A stretch of DNA of 64,000 nucleotides from Pedobacter terrae (GTDB lineage: Bacteria; Bacteroidota; Bacteroidia; Sphingobacteriales; Sphingobacteriaceae): positions 1-64,000 of the forward strand of contig NZ_FNCH01000009.1 of NCBI RefSeq assembly GCF_900100705.1, read 5' to 3'. A program made the translations under genes and the position numbers. The notes under the pieces are model-generated. The model ran no database searches and had not been told where the DNA came from. It saw only the letters and a program-made list of their open reading frames with translations. Every line of letters begins with the position of its first letter. The stretch's first letter is position 1. Below are positions 25,380 through 34,560 of the stretch, one piece after another.

Positions 25380-26111
25380 ATGAATAGCTACGCCAACCAA
25401 ACACCTGAAAACAAAACAGCTGCCCCTGCTGATTCTGGACCTAAATCAGCAAGCAATATTAGGCCCCTTTCAAATTTTGCGAATAACAGACCAACGGCTA
25501 TTGCGCAGCTAAAGTTACAGCATGCCGTTAACAATAGCCTCCGGATAAATAGCTCAACTGCTGGTAAGATTGTCCAGCGCATGGAGGAAGAAAAAAGTAT
25601 TGGTGAGCGGCTCAGCAAAAGGTCAGCATTTAACAAAATGACCGATCGGCAAAAGAAACTCTATGGAGGAATTGATGGGATGGTTGCAAGAGATGGCCGT
25701 ATAAGTGATGCTACATACCGTTCCAATGTAAAAAGGGAAGAATTAAGGGAAGCGTTTCAGCGCAAATTATGGAATAGTAAAAGTCGGCCAGCTTTTACTG
25801 ATGAAACAGTTGATAATTTACTGTCAAAAACCATTTCAAAAAAGCGTAAAACGGATAAAGTTCAAGTTTACAAATGTAAAGACGGAAAATTCTATCCACG
25901 TAAGAAAGACCGGGTAGGTAAAGAACCTTTTGTGAGTATAGACCACAATAAAAACTGGAAAGAGTATATTTTTAGCACGGCTGCACCCGAAGAGGATGGT
26001 CATATCAGTAAAGCCTCTGCATCAGCGGCCTATAATAACATGGCAAACCTGACGTTGATGTCCAGCAGTCAAAATTCTTCGAAAAATGGTCCTAAAGGTA
26101 TATTTGATTAG
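25380..26111 (+). CDS. Putative eCIS effector: leader motif plus C-terminal HNH-like nuclease
   Basis: A 243 aa protein from the ATG at 25380; a TTG 12 codons upstream is less likely. Residues 34-53 read ANNRPTAIAQLKLQHAVNNS, the R-P-x-x-x-A-Q-x-K-L-Q motif found near the N-terminus of DUF4157-type eCIS-associated proteins. The protein at 49229 shows the same motif as [13 protein letters not shown]. The C-terminal ~70 residues resemble HNH toxins: D188-H189 in VSIDHNKNW, then YNNMANLTLMSS and N232-S-S-K. A basic linker (~150-180) precedes them. It lies 5' of the eCIS regulator and operon. Probably a DNase payload loaded into the tube; no immunity gene is adjacent. Confidence 0.7.
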   Translation: MNSYANQTPENKTAAPADSGPKSASNIRPLSNFANNRPTAIAQLKLQHAVNNSLRINSSTAGKIVQRMEEEKSIGERLSKRSAFNKMTDRQKKLYGGIDGMVARDGRISDATYRSNVKREELREAFQRKLWNSKSRPAFTDETVDNLLSKTISKKRKTDKVQVYKCKDGKFYPRKKDRVGKEPFVSIDHNKNWKEYIFSTAAPEEDGHISKASASAAYNNMANLTLMSSSQNSSKNGPKGIFD

Positions 26112-26343
26112 GTTCATCAAGGTATACAATAAAGTTGAATAAAATTCTCCTTGTTTGCTAAATTATATTTTGTTTTATATAGGTCACACATTTCAGCAGG
26201 CGTTTGCGTAATTCACCTTTTTGTAAAAGGTGAAAATACAGCTCTTATCCCTTACTTCTTTCTATTTCTTTTGTAGATATTTGATACAACCAGAAGTTGT
26301 GATAATGAAAGTGTGCTGGTTTCATCATCAACCAAACAATAAC

Positions 26344-27228
26344 ATGCTAAAGGAAAAAGTAATAGTTGTAGGATACGACGATACAGCCAGTTTTTTAATT
26401 TTGCTGGATAAATTAAAACAATCTGTAACTTTTACCTATCATATTGTTTCAGCAACTATGGCCACGGGTTTAGCCAGTATACTCGGTTCAATGAAACCAG
26501 ATCTGGTTATTTTATCTTTCTCTAATAATCAACACATGCTCAACGAAATAGGGACATTAACTGTACAGTCGTTAATCCCCATATTGTGCATAACAAGAAG
26601 GAGTGAAAATGAAACGCTAAATTGGCCTCTTAATCACATTGTATTTAGCTGTCAGGAGGAGCACCTTCATGAAACGTTTTACCTGAGTTCGAGGATTAAT
26701 TCAATTTTATTGATGAAAAAAGAACAGGTAGCGCTGCCAAAAGTGATGGGCTTGGCGGATACGGCCATTGCTACTGCCGATCATAACCGAAACTTAAGCC
26801 GTTATGTGATGGAACTCGACCAGAAAGTAGATGTGCTTTTAAAAATTAAAGAGCGCATTGGCGAGCTCTATCCAAATGTGGATGACCGGACCAGAACGGA
26901 ATTGATTTCTATCGTTAACACGATTAAGATATCTGCTAACGATTATAAACTCTGGGACGATTTCAAACTGTATTTCGAAGAAATTAATCCTGGTTTTATA
27001 CTACAACTTACCAAAGCTTATCCTGCATTAACCTCAATTGACCTTAAATATTGCTGTTACCTTAAAATGAATATGAGTAATGATGATATTAGGAATTTAT
27101 TGGGTATTAATCAGGAAAGTGTCCGCACACATAAGTATAGGCTTAAAAAGAAAATGTCATTGGCGAGAGACCAGGATCTTGCTGCACACCTAAGGGCAGT
27201 AGATCAAAATAAATTGAGTATGGCCTGA
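26344..27228 (+). CDS. LuxR-type regulator with degenerate receiver domain
   Basis: A 294 aa protein from the ATG at 26344. Earlier in-frame starts (GTG 26230, ATG 26305) add sequence unlike a receiver. Residues 5-125 have receiver rhythm (KVIVVGYDD, then KPDLVILS, then IPILCITRR). The phospho-acceptor Asp is replaced by S58 and the late Lys is absent, so phosphorylation is unlikely. The C-terminus (~215-285, LTSIDLKYCCYLKMNMSNDDIRNLLG) is a LuxR/GerE HTH of the type common in Bacteroidota sensor proteins. It sits between an effector and the injection-system operon and is a good candidate for their regulator. Confidence 0.75.
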   Translation: MLKEKVIVVGYDDTASFLILLDKLKQSVTFTYHIVSATMATGLASILGSMKPDLVILSFSNNQHMLNEIGTLTVQSLIPILCITRRSENETLNWPLNHIVFSCQEEHLHETFYLSSRINSILLMKKEQVALPKVMGLADTAIATADHNRNLSRYVMELDQKVDVLLKIKERIGELYPNVDDRTRTELISIVNTIKISANDYKLWDDFKLYFEEINPGFILQLTKAYPALTSIDLKYCCYLKMNMSNDDIRNLLGINQESVRTHKYRLKKKMSLARDQDLAAHLRAVDQNKLSMA

Positions 27229-27632
27229 GTTTATTAGCTCTAAAACTGTTGTTTATGTAATGTGCTAAATCGTTTCGTCATCTTTAATGAAGCGCAGTCC
27301 AGAACTTTCGGGCGAGAGATCTATCCAGGCAGATTTTGCTTCGCAAAGCCTTCTGGCACTAGACTGCGTTGCACTTAATTTGAAATGAAAGTAGCTTGCG
27401 GGAATTTTTACGTATAGCGTAATTGCCGACAATTAATTACCTCCCAAGCATGATATCTTGCTAACCAAATCTCGTCTACGATTTGTCTACGCATTATTTC
27501 CGATCAACATTTAATGTATATGAAAAGTATACATCGTTATTTCTGTTTTTAAATACAAGATGTCTAATTTTATATCATTACCCCAATACAATTATCCATT
27601 GCAAACAAACTGATTCAATCTAAACTACTGGT
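27229..27632. other. Intergenic region before the eCIS operon, with a diverged repeat copy
   Basis: 404 bp. At ~27268-27345 there is a cgtcatct..gaagcgcagt..gagagatctatcc element related to the array at 1515-2060. The rest is AT-rich and should contain the operon promoter, but no clear TAnnTTTG element was found. Confidence 0.5.
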
Positions 27633-28202
27633 ATGATTAACGAGGCGCTCCAATTTACTTGTGATACCCTGGATCAATTTCTAAGGAATCGGTTTGGTCT
27701 GGATGAATCAAAAGTGATCAAGAATACGCTGATCGATAGCAATGGAAGTATACCTGTCGTAAACCAAAATAAAATTGTAATCTCGCTGATCAATGTGGAA
27801 AAGGAAACCACTAAACCATTTAACGTGCGTAACCATCAGCTTAGTAATGGAAGTTATGCAAATGTGAATCCTGCTGAAAGATTTAACCTGGATGTTTTGA
27901 TAAGCTCCAATTTTGACGATTACAGCGAAACACTAAAATTCTTGAATGCGGTAATCCTTTTTTTTCAGGTTAATGCAGTGTTATCTGCAAATTCTTCTTC
28001 ATGTATGCCAAAGGGACTTAATAAATTAGAGTTTGATATAGAAAAACTCAACTATCAGGAAATGAACAACCTGTGGTCGGCTATGGGGGCGAAATACCAA
28101 CCCTCTGTTATTTATAAGATGCGGTTAATCACCATTCAGGGATTTGAGGCAGATGGGTTTGTAGGGGCGGTTTCGGTAATGGATAATCAGGTAACACAAT
28201 GA
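27633..28202 (+). CDS. eCIS tail-terminator/cap protein (DUF4255, Pvc16-like)
   Basis: A 189 aa protein that opens the structural operon. The N-terminus (INEALQFTCDTLDQFLRNRFG) and the central FNLDVLISSNFDDYSETLKFLNAVILFFQ are typical of the DUF4255 family. Members such as Pvc16/Afp16 end the sheath-tube assembly and set particle length. Its stop overlaps the next start (ATGA), indicating translational coupling. Family call is confident; the structural role is by homology. Confidence 0.88.
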   Translation: MINEALQFTCDTLDQFLRNRFGLDESKVIKNTLIDSNGSIPVVNQNKIVISLINVEKETTKPFNVRNHQLSNGSYANVNPAERFNLDVLISSNFDDYSETLKFLNAVILFFQVNAVLSANSSSCMPKGLNKLEFDIEKLNYQEMNNLWSAMGAKYQPSVIYKMRLITIQGFEADGFVGAVSVMDNQVTQ

Positions 28203-29023
28203 TCGAAAAATATCAACGCCTCTTTCAGCTGGATGTTTACCACAGTTATTTCCAGAAAAGCATTTGCCGCTGCCTGGAGCTTAATGCCGATCGTGCTACC
28301 GAACAATTGATGAAAAGGTTCCGTCTTCTTATCAGGAGACAGGTAAATGGTATAGGTTTGTATGCTAATGCTTCGCAACCGTTAAAAGAACTGTTAACTT
28401 ATATAGAACAAGCTACCGGGCAGGATGCTTTTTGTTTTGAAATGAGAACAAATAACCCCGACTTTAATTTTTTTACCGAACTACCATCCAATTGGGTAGG
28501 GCAACTCCTATACGATAGCAGTAATACCACTATAACTGATCAGAATGTACAGCTTAATCAGCAGCTCTCCGGCAATCCTGGTACGAACTGTTTAGGAAAG
28601 GCAACCTTGCGTTTTGCTGATATTTTAAAATTTAATAAGGACATGGGAACAGTGAGTTTTGATATTAAATTGATGGCAAGGGCAACGCAATGGCAATATT
28701 TTATCATCAATAGAAATACGTTGCAGCTGTATAATCTTGCCATTTCAGGAAAAGAATCTGTTGATTTTGAAGGACCGGAAAGTGTAGTGATGGAAAGCGG
28801 TCAAAACGCTTTGTTGTTCTCTTCGGGCAGCAAGCTCATTCCATTAAGCGAGGTACCTGTATACAAATTCGACCTGATTAACCGTCCGGCATTAACCGAT
28901 AATAAGCCGGTGCAGCCGCAAATAATTATTAGGGGCCTGCCAACACCCATACCCCAGTGGATAGGTAAGGTGACCCGTAACGCGGCTGAACAGCTTTCTT
29001 CACCCATGTATGTTTATATATAA
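28199..29023 (+). CDS. eCIS-associated protein of unknown function, 274 aa
   Basis: Not assigned to a family. It is soluble, with no signal or membrane segment. The N-terminal ~70 residues look helical (RLFQLDVYHSYFQKSICRCLELNADRATEQLM) and the rest is beta-rich (SFDIKLMARATQWQYFIIN). The gene overlaps the cap gene by 4 bp and precedes the sheath gene by 24 bp. It is therefore translated with the distal-end components and may be a cap adaptor or a sheath-related assembly factor. That role is inferred from position alone. Confidence 0.6.
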   Translation: MIEKYQRLFQLDVYHSYFQKSICRCLELNADRATEQLMKRFRLLIRRQVNGIGLYANASQPLKELLTYIEQATGQDAFCFEMRTNNPDFNFFTELPSNWVGQLLYDSSNTTITDQNVQLNQQLSGNPGTNCLGKATLRFADILKFNKDMGTVSFDIKLMARATQWQYFIINRNTLQLYNLAISGKESVDFEGPESVVMESGQNALLFSSGSKLIPLSEVPVYKFDLINRPALTDNKPVQPQIIIRGLPTPIPQWIGKVTRNAAEQLSSPMYVYI

Positions 29024-29047
29024 ACCAATAACCGCTAAAAATAAGTT

Positions 29048-30628
29048 ATGATTGCATCAAACATTAAGTCTCCCGGTGTTTACATCAATGAGCAAAATGC
29101 CTTTCCCAATAGCGTAGTCACGGTGGCTACTGCGGTTCCGGCATTTATCGGCTATACGCCCCAGGCCGAATACAATGGCAAATCGTATACCAATGTGCCG
29201 TATAAAATTACGTCATTTGCCGAGTTCCAGTCTATCTATTGTTATCCTAACCCGGCACCACCAGCAAGTCCCGCGGTACAATATAGTCCTGAATATTATT
29301 TGGTACAACAAAAAAGTGAGCCTACTGATCGTGATTACATGATCATTAATGGCGCATACTATTCCATTTTGCCCGATCCCAATACCATTTATTACATGTA
29401 CAACAGTATTGAGCTGTTTTATCAAAATGGTGGTGGAGAAGCGTATATCGTATCGGTAGGTACTTATGGACCTGCATCTGCAAAGCCGATGGGTGTAGGG
29501 CAGCAGATTATTAATCCTAATGTTTCTTTATCACAGCTTCAAAGTGGTCTTCAACTTTTGCTTAACGAGCAGGAACCTACTATGTATATCTGTCCGGAGG
29601 CCACTTTATTGTCGGTAGATGATAATGGTACCCTGATGGAAAGTATGCTGGCGCAAAGCCAGGATATGCAAACCGCGGTATCTGTTTTCGATATTATTGG
29701 CGGCCGAAACCCGGATCCGATAACCTATTCTGCTGATATTGATACCTTCAGGGAGCATACCGGAGAACAAGGCTTAAGCTATGGTGCTGCTTATTATCCT
29801 TTTATCGGTACCACCATTATGCAAAGTACTGATATCAATTACACCAATCTTTTTGGCGGGGATGTTAAACAGTTGGAACCACTTTTAAATCCGCCATCAA
29901 ACCCCAACCCAACGGCAGCAACCATTCTTCATAATATTGAAAACCCTCCGGGAGCACCATTAACGGTAACGCAATACAATAATGCATTAATCAATGCGAG
30001 TAAGGTATATGCCACAATTATTAAAAATGTACTTGCATTGGCCAATATTCTTCCGGCAAGCGCGGGTATGGCAGGTGTAATGACTACTATTGATAACCAG
30101 GAAGGTGTATGGCAGGCTCCCGCCAATACTTCCATTACCGCCGTGGTATCTTTACCCATCAATTTATCAGAAAGTCAGCAAGGCAGCCTCAACATCGATC
30201 CTGTTTCAGGTAAATCCATCAATGCCATCCGTTTTTTTAACGGCATCGGTATTTTGGTATGGGGCGCCAGAACATTAGATGGTAACAGCCAGGACTGGAG
30301 GTATATTTCGGTAAGAAGAACCATGATTATGATTGAACAATCATGTAAACTGGCCGCACATTCTTACGTCTTCCAACCCAATGTAAAAAATACCTGGGAA
30401 GCTGTTAAAGCGATGATCAGCAGTTTCCTGAACACCATTTGGAAAGAGGGTGGATTGATGGGCGCTACAGCTGCAGATGCTTTTTCGGTCGATTGTGGTT
30501 TAGGCACTACCATGACTTCTGATGATATCCTGAATGGATTTATGAACGTAACCGTGCGTGTAGCCGTGGTACGCCCTGCAGAGTTTATTGTGCTTACTTT
30601 CCAACAGGAAATGCCGGTTTCTAGTTAA
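29048..30628 (+). CDS. Contractile sheath protein
   Basis: A 526 aa sheath subunit. The N-terminus (SPGVYINEQNAFPNSVVTVATAVPAFIGYT) and the C-terminus (IRFFNGIGILVWGARTLDG, then DWRYISVRRTMIMIEQS and KNTWEAVKAMISSFL) are those of phage tail sheath and Pvc2-type proteins. The sheath surrounds the tube and supplies the contraction stroke. Only this one sheath gene is present, whereas Photorhabdus PVC and Serratia Afp carry three paralogs. Confidence 0.96.
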   Translation: MIASNIKSPGVYINEQNAFPNSVVTVATAVPAFIGYTPQAEYNGKSYTNVPYKITSFAEFQSIYCYPNPAPPASPAVQYSPEYYLVQQKSEPTDRDYMIINGAYYSILPDPNTIYYMYNSIELFYQNGGGEAYIVSVGTYGPASAKPMGVGQQIINPNVSLSQLQSGLQLLLNEQEPTMYICPEATLLSVDDNGTLMESMLAQSQDMQTAVSVFDIIGGRNPDPITYSADIDTFREHTGEQGLSYGAAYYPFIGTTIMQSTDINYTNLFGGDVKQLEPLLNPPSNPNPTAATILHNIENPPGAPLTVTQYNNALINASKVYATIIKNVLALANILPASAGMAGVMTTIDNQEGVWQAPANTSITAVVSLPINLSESQQGSLNIDPVSGKSINAIRFFNGIGILVWGARTLDGNSQDWRYISVRRTMIMIEQSCKLAAHSYVFQPNVKNTWEAVKAMISSFLNTIWKEGGLMGATAADAFSVDCGLGTTMTSDDILNGFMNVTVRVAVVRPAEFIVLTFQQEMPVSS

Positions 30629-30661
30629 CAGATTTATACATTAATTTAAAAAGATAATATT

Positions 30662-31126
30662 ATGGCAGATGATGGAAGCGCACAAGGCGCAACATGGCCC
30701 TTACCAAAATTTAGGTTTGAGGTAGACCTTGGTACCGAATTAAAAGGCGTTGGATTTCAGGAAGTATCCGGAATGGATGTCGAAAATCAGGTAATCGAAT
30801 ACCGCAAAAGCAACAGTCCGCTTTTTTCTACAGAGAAAATGCCAGGTTTGGTAAAATACGGTAACGTAACCATGAAACGTGGAATCTTTGTTAACGATAA
30901 CGTTTTCTGGGATTGGCACGCGGAGATTAAAATGAACCTGATTAAAAGACGTACAGTGTTGATCAAACTGCTTGATGAGGCAGGTAATGTAACCATGCAA
31001 TGGCAACTGGATAATGCATGGCCGACAAAAATCAGCAGTACCGACTTAAAATCAGAAGGAAATGAAGTTGCTATTGATACACTGGAGATTGCGCACGAAC
31101 AGTTAACCATTACGAATGGCAAGTAA
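30662..31126 (+). CDS. Inner tube protein, paralog 1 (Pvc1/Hcp-like)
   Basis: A 154 aa phage tail-tube (T4 gp19-like) protein. Motifs are FRFEVDLGTELKGVGFQEVSGMDVE and LKSEGNEVAIDTLEIAHEQLTI. Hexameric rings of this kind stack to form the tube through which cargo passes. The stop overlaps the next start by 11 bp. It is most likely the major tube subunit because it lies directly after the sheath gene. Confidence 0.93.
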   Translation: MADDGSAQGATWPLPKFRFEVDLGTELKGVGFQEVSGMDVENQVIEYRKSNSPLFSTEKMPGLVKYGNVTMKRGIFVNDNVFWDWHAEIKMNLIKRRTVLIKLLDEAGNVTMQWQLDNAWPTKISSTDLKSEGNEVAIDTLEIAHEQLTITNGK

Positions 31127-31586
31127 TACTTATCCGGTAGGGTTTTATTTCATGGTTTCCTTAAAAGGGGAGAACGCTGCCTTCCAGGAGGTATCAGGAA
31201 TTTCTAAGGAGTTAGGCATTGAAGAAGTAGTCTCGGGCGGGGAAAACCGGTTTAAATACCGGCTTCCCACTACTTCATCAAGCCAAAACCTGGTACTTAA
31301 AAGAGCACTTGTTCCGGAAGGATCAGGCCTTGTTGATTGGTGTGTGAGCAGCATGGATGGCGGGCTTGGTATTACCATTCAGACAAACGACATTTCGGTT
31401 AGCCTGTTAGATGCCAATGGAGAAATGCTGGTAATGTGGACTTTTCATAGAGCCTATCCGATAAAATATTCGGTATCTGACTTGAAATCGCAGGAAAATG
31501 CGCTTGTAATTGAATCTATTGAACTGGCTTATACCTATTTCGAGATTACGGATAACGGGACTTACACTTCAAACCTATTTGATTAA
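31116..31586 (+). CDS. Inner tube protein, paralog 2 (tube initiator, Pvc5-like)
   Basis: A 156 aa paralog of the preceding tube protein (YFMVSLKGENAAFQEVSGISKELGIEEV and LKSQENALVIESIELAYTYFEIT). In related particles the second tube protein forms the first ring on the spike. Its overlap with the major tube gene and its place before the LysM adaptor fit that role. Confidence 0.9.
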   Translation: MASNTYPVGFYFMVSLKGENAAFQEVSGISKELGIEEVVSGGENRFKYRLPTTSSSQNLVLKRALVPEGSGLVDWCVSSMDGGLGITIQTNDISVSLLDANGEMLVMWTFHRAYPIKYSVSDLKSQENALVIESIELAYTYFEITDNGTYTSNLFD

Positions 31587-31591
31587 TCATT

Positions 31592-31762
31592 ATGCCTGTA
31601 GAAATAAGAGAACTTATTATTAAAACACAGATATCAACCAGCGAAGCAAACCAGCAAGCTGGAATTAGTGCAGAAGATGTTAAACAATTAAAAAAACAAT
31701 TACTTGCTGAATGCAAGAAAATGATCAGCGAACGCACCAAAAGAGGGACTAATACACGTTAG
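31592..31762 (+). CDS. DUF5908 small eCIS protein (Pvc6-like position)
   Basis: A 56 aa protein that begins MPVEIRELIIKTQIS, the typical opening of DUF5908 proteins found in Bacteroidota eCIS operons. The rest is a lysine-rich helix (VKQLKKQLLAECKKMIS). It fills the gap between the second tube gene and the LysM adaptor with 5 bp on the left and 2 bp on the right. Its role in the particle is not established. It is too short for most gene callers. Confidence 0.85.
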   Translation: MPVEIRELIIKTQISTSEANQQAGISAEDVKQLKKQLLAECKKMISERTKRGTNTR

Positions 31763-31764
31763 TT

Positions 31765-32439
31765 ATGGGAAGTCTGGAACCAATGAAAATTACTGGTTAT
31801 ACGGATGAACAGTTTACCAAACGTTTTCCCGGTCCGCCGTACCTGATGATGCTCAATCCCGAGTCAATTAAATGGCAACGGAGTATTGAATATAACCAGC
31901 AGCAGGCGCCCGATTCCAGTTCGCCATCGCAACGTTACAAAAGTACGCCAAGCGATAAATTGAACTTTGATGTGGTAATTGACTGTACCGGAATTGTTGA
32001 CCCTAAACGGGTTGATATGGCGAAAGAGATCAGCACTTTAGAGAATATTATTTTTACGTATAACGGAACCATTCACCGACCAAATTTTGTTAAGGTGCAA
32101 TGGGGTAAAGATCTCGTTTTTAACGGGGTATTAAATTCTTTTGATATTTCTTATACGTTATTCCGGCCTGACGGAAGCCCCTTGCGGGCCAAAATTTCGT
32201 TGGGTTTCGGGCAGTATATTGCCCCACAAACGGTAAAAATCCAGGATCAGGACGAATCGCCTGATATCAGTCATCTGGTAACCGTGGTAGAAGGAGAAAC
32301 ATTGCCTGAACTGTGCAAAAGAGTATGGCATAATGAAAAATATTATACTCAGGTAGCCCGCTACAACGGACTTAATAAATTTAGAAACTTAAAAGGGGTA
32401 GAGAAACTGATTTTTCCACCCATCATTCCAAAAATATAA
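31765..32439 (+). CDS. Tube/baseplate adaptor with LysM domain (Pvc7-like)
   Basis: A 224 aa protein. The first ~165 residues match the CIS tube-protein domain (FPGPPYLMMLNPESIKWQRSIEYN). Residues ~175-224 form a LysM-like module (VVEGETLPELCKRVWHN, then VARYNGLNKF). In related systems this protein joins the tube to the spike hub. Its stop overlaps the start of the spike gene (TAATG). Confidence 0.9.
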   Translation: MGSLEPMKITGYTDEQFTKRFPGPPYLMMLNPESIKWQRSIEYNQQQAPDSSSPSQRYKSTPSDKLNFDVVIDCTGIVDPKRVDMAKEISTLENIIFTYNGTIHRPNFVKVQWGKDLVFNGVLNSFDISYTLFRPDGSPLRAKISLGFGQYIAPQTVKIQDQDESPDISHLVTVVEGETLPELCKRVWHNEKYYTQVARYNGLNKFRNLKGVEKLIFPPIIPKI

Positions 32440-34238
32440 TGGCATCATCATCCAATATCCCTAGTGGCAGTTTAGCCACCTATACCGTTAAAGTTGCGGG
32501 CAATACCGTTCCCGGCGAAGTAAATGTACTTTCGGTACGGGTAGAAAAAAGAATAAACCGCGTTTCTACCGCAATAATTACCATTTTAGATGGACAAGCA
32601 AATACCGGAACTTTCGAGGCCAGCTCTTCTTCTGTTTTTGTACCCGGCAATATCATCAGTATTGAAGCCGGTTACGATTCTTCAAACACAGTGATCTTTA
32701 GAGGTATTATTACTCGCCAATCTATCCTTATTAATGACCTTGTTGGTTCAGCGCTGGAAGTAGAATGTAAAGATGAAGCAATAAAAATGACCGTAGGCAG
32801 AAAGAGCCTCACCTTTGCACAAAAAAAAGATAGTGATGTAATCAGTTCCATCATCAGCAGTTATTCTGCTTTAACGCCTGACGTGAGCGGAACAACTACA
32901 GTTTGGCCCGAGCAGGTACAGTTTTATGTAAGCGACTGGGATTTTATGCTTTCGCTGGCAGAAATGAACGGCTTGGTTGTTACCACACTTAACGGTACAG
33001 TCGCCGTAAAAGCACCAGGTGCAAACCCTAATCCGGTAATAACCATTGGCTATGGTAGCGGGTTAATGGAATTCAGAGCAGATATGAATGCCATAACGCA
33101 GTTAGCGCGTGTAAAATCAAGTACCTGGGATTATAAACAACAGCAGGTAGCCAGTGCTGAAGCGCCGAACAACTATGCCGGACCAGGAAATATCTCCTCC
33201 AAAACGCTAGCTGAAGTTGTTGGCCTGCCTGAATATGCCCTGCAAACCACCGCACCAATGGAGACAGAAGAACTTAATAGCTGGGCTAAAGCGCAGATGT
33301 TAAAAAGTGAATATGCCAAAATACAGGGCGAAGCTAAATTTCAGGGTACTAACCTGGTTGATCCCGGTAAATTTATGACCTTGAATGGCCTTGGCGGTAG
33401 GTTTAACGGCGATTATCTCATTTCCGGTGTTATCCATGACCTTTCTGACGGAAACTGGATTACTGAAGTTTCAGTAGGCCTTTCACCTCAATGGTTTATC
33501 GAAGAACCTGATGTAATGGCACCTGTAGCCTCTGGCATGTTGCCTGGCGTTAGGGGTATATTTAATGGAACTGTTAAAAAAATGTATGATGATCCAGATT
33601 CGCAGTACCGCATTCTGGTTGATGTGCCTTTATTCGACCAAAGTGGTCAGGGCATTTGGGCAAGATTAGCCAACTTTTATTCAACCGATGGTGCAGGTGC
33701 CTTTTTTCTGCCCGAAGTAGGTGATGAAGTGGTGCTTGGTTTTTTAAATGAAGATCCACGAAGTCCGGTGATATTGGGTAGCATGTACAGTAGTCCAAAA
33801 AATAAGCCTTACAAAGGCCTTAATCCTAACGAGAAAAACTCCATAAAGGCAATTGTTTCCAAATCTAACATCAATATCGAGTTTGATGATGAAAATAAGG
33901 TGTTAACCATTGCTACGCCGGATAAAAACACAATGATTTTTAGCGATCAGGATAAAAAAATAACCATTCAGGATGAACATAACAATAGCATCGTCATGTC
34001 TGCAAACGGAATTACCATCAAAAGTGCTACAGATATTAATATACAAGCAGATCAAAAAGTGAATATCGCAGGTGCACAGGGTGTAACTGTAAAAGCCCCA
34101 ACAGGAGATGTTACGGTAAGTGGTTTGAACATTAAACAGGTGGCCGACAGCCAGTTTTCTGCTGAAGGATCAATGACCACGGAAATTAAGAGCGGGATGG
34201 AAATGAGCCTGAAAAGTGCAATGATTATGATTAATTAA
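32439..34238 (+). CDS. VgrG-like spike protein (Pvc8-like)
   Basis: A 599 aa central spike. The N-terminal gp27-like hub runs to ~365 (VLSVRVEKRINRVSTAIITI; PEQVQFYVSDWDFMLSLAEMNG). An OB-fold domain (~370-455, GIFNGTVKKMYDDPDSQYRILV) follows, with SPVILGSMYSSPKN at its end. A C-terminal beta-prism of short repeated strands completes it (NSIVMSANGITIKSATDINI). It forms the trimeric needle capped by the PAAR protein encoded next. Confidence 0.95.
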   Translation: MASSSNIPSGSLATYTVKVAGNTVPGEVNVLSVRVEKRINRVSTAIITILDGQANTGTFEASSSSVFVPGNIISIEAGYDSSNTVIFRGIITRQSILINDLVGSALEVECKDEAIKMTVGRKSLTFAQKKDSDVISSIISSYSALTPDVSGTTTVWPEQVQFYVSDWDFMLSLAEMNGLVVTTLNGTVAVKAPGANPNPVITIGYGSGLMEFRADMNAITQLARVKSSTWDYKQQQVASAEAPNNYAGPGNISSKTLAEVVGLPEYALQTTAPMETEELNSWAKAQMLKSEYAKIQGEAKFQGTNLVDPGKFMTLNGLGGRFNGDYLISGVIHDLSDGNWITEVSVGLSPQWFIEEPDVMAPVASGMLPGVRGIFNGTVKKMYDDPDSQYRILVDVPLFDQSGQGIWARLANFYSTDGAGAFFLPEVGDEVVLGFLNEDPRSPVILGSMYSSPKNKPYKGLNPNEKNSIKAIVSKSNINIEFDDENKVLTIATPDKNTMIFSDQDKKITIQDEHNNSIVMSANGITIKSATDINIQADQKVNIAGAQGVTVKAPTGDVTVSGLNIKQVADSQFSAEGSMTTEIKSGMEMSLKSAMIMIN

Positions 34239-34256
34239 TTTTAAAACGGAAGAAAT

Positions 34257-34556
34257 ATGCCACCAGCAGCCAGATTAACTGACTTTCACGAATGTCCAAT
34301 GGTAACGCCTGCACCTGTGCCTATACCACATGTTGGCGGACCGGTTATAGGACCTGGCGAACCTACCGTATTAATTGGCAAATTACCAGCCGCCAGGGTG
34401 GGCGATATGCTGGTTTGTGTAGGTCCGCCAGATAGCATTATAAAAGGTTCAGCAACGGTAATGATCGGCGGAATGCCGGCAGCAAGAATGGGCGACTCCA
34501 CCGCGCATGGCGGAACAATTATGCTCGGTGCATTTAATGTAATGATAGGCGGTTAA
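34257..34556 (+). CDS. PAAR spike-tip protein
   Basis: A 99 aa PAAR-repeat protein. Motifs are PPAARLTDFHECPM, then KLPAARVGDMLVCVG and GMPAARMGDSTAHGG. The conserved His/Cys residues would bind one metal ion at the tip of the cone. No C-terminal toxin extension is present. It lies 18 bp after the spike gene. Confidence 0.96.
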   Translation: MPPAARLTDFHECPMVTPAPVPIPHVGGPVIGPGEPTVLIGKLPAARVGDMLVCVGPPDSIIKGSATVMIGGMPAARMGDSTAHGGTIMLGAFNVMIGG

Positions 34557-34560
34557 TGAG

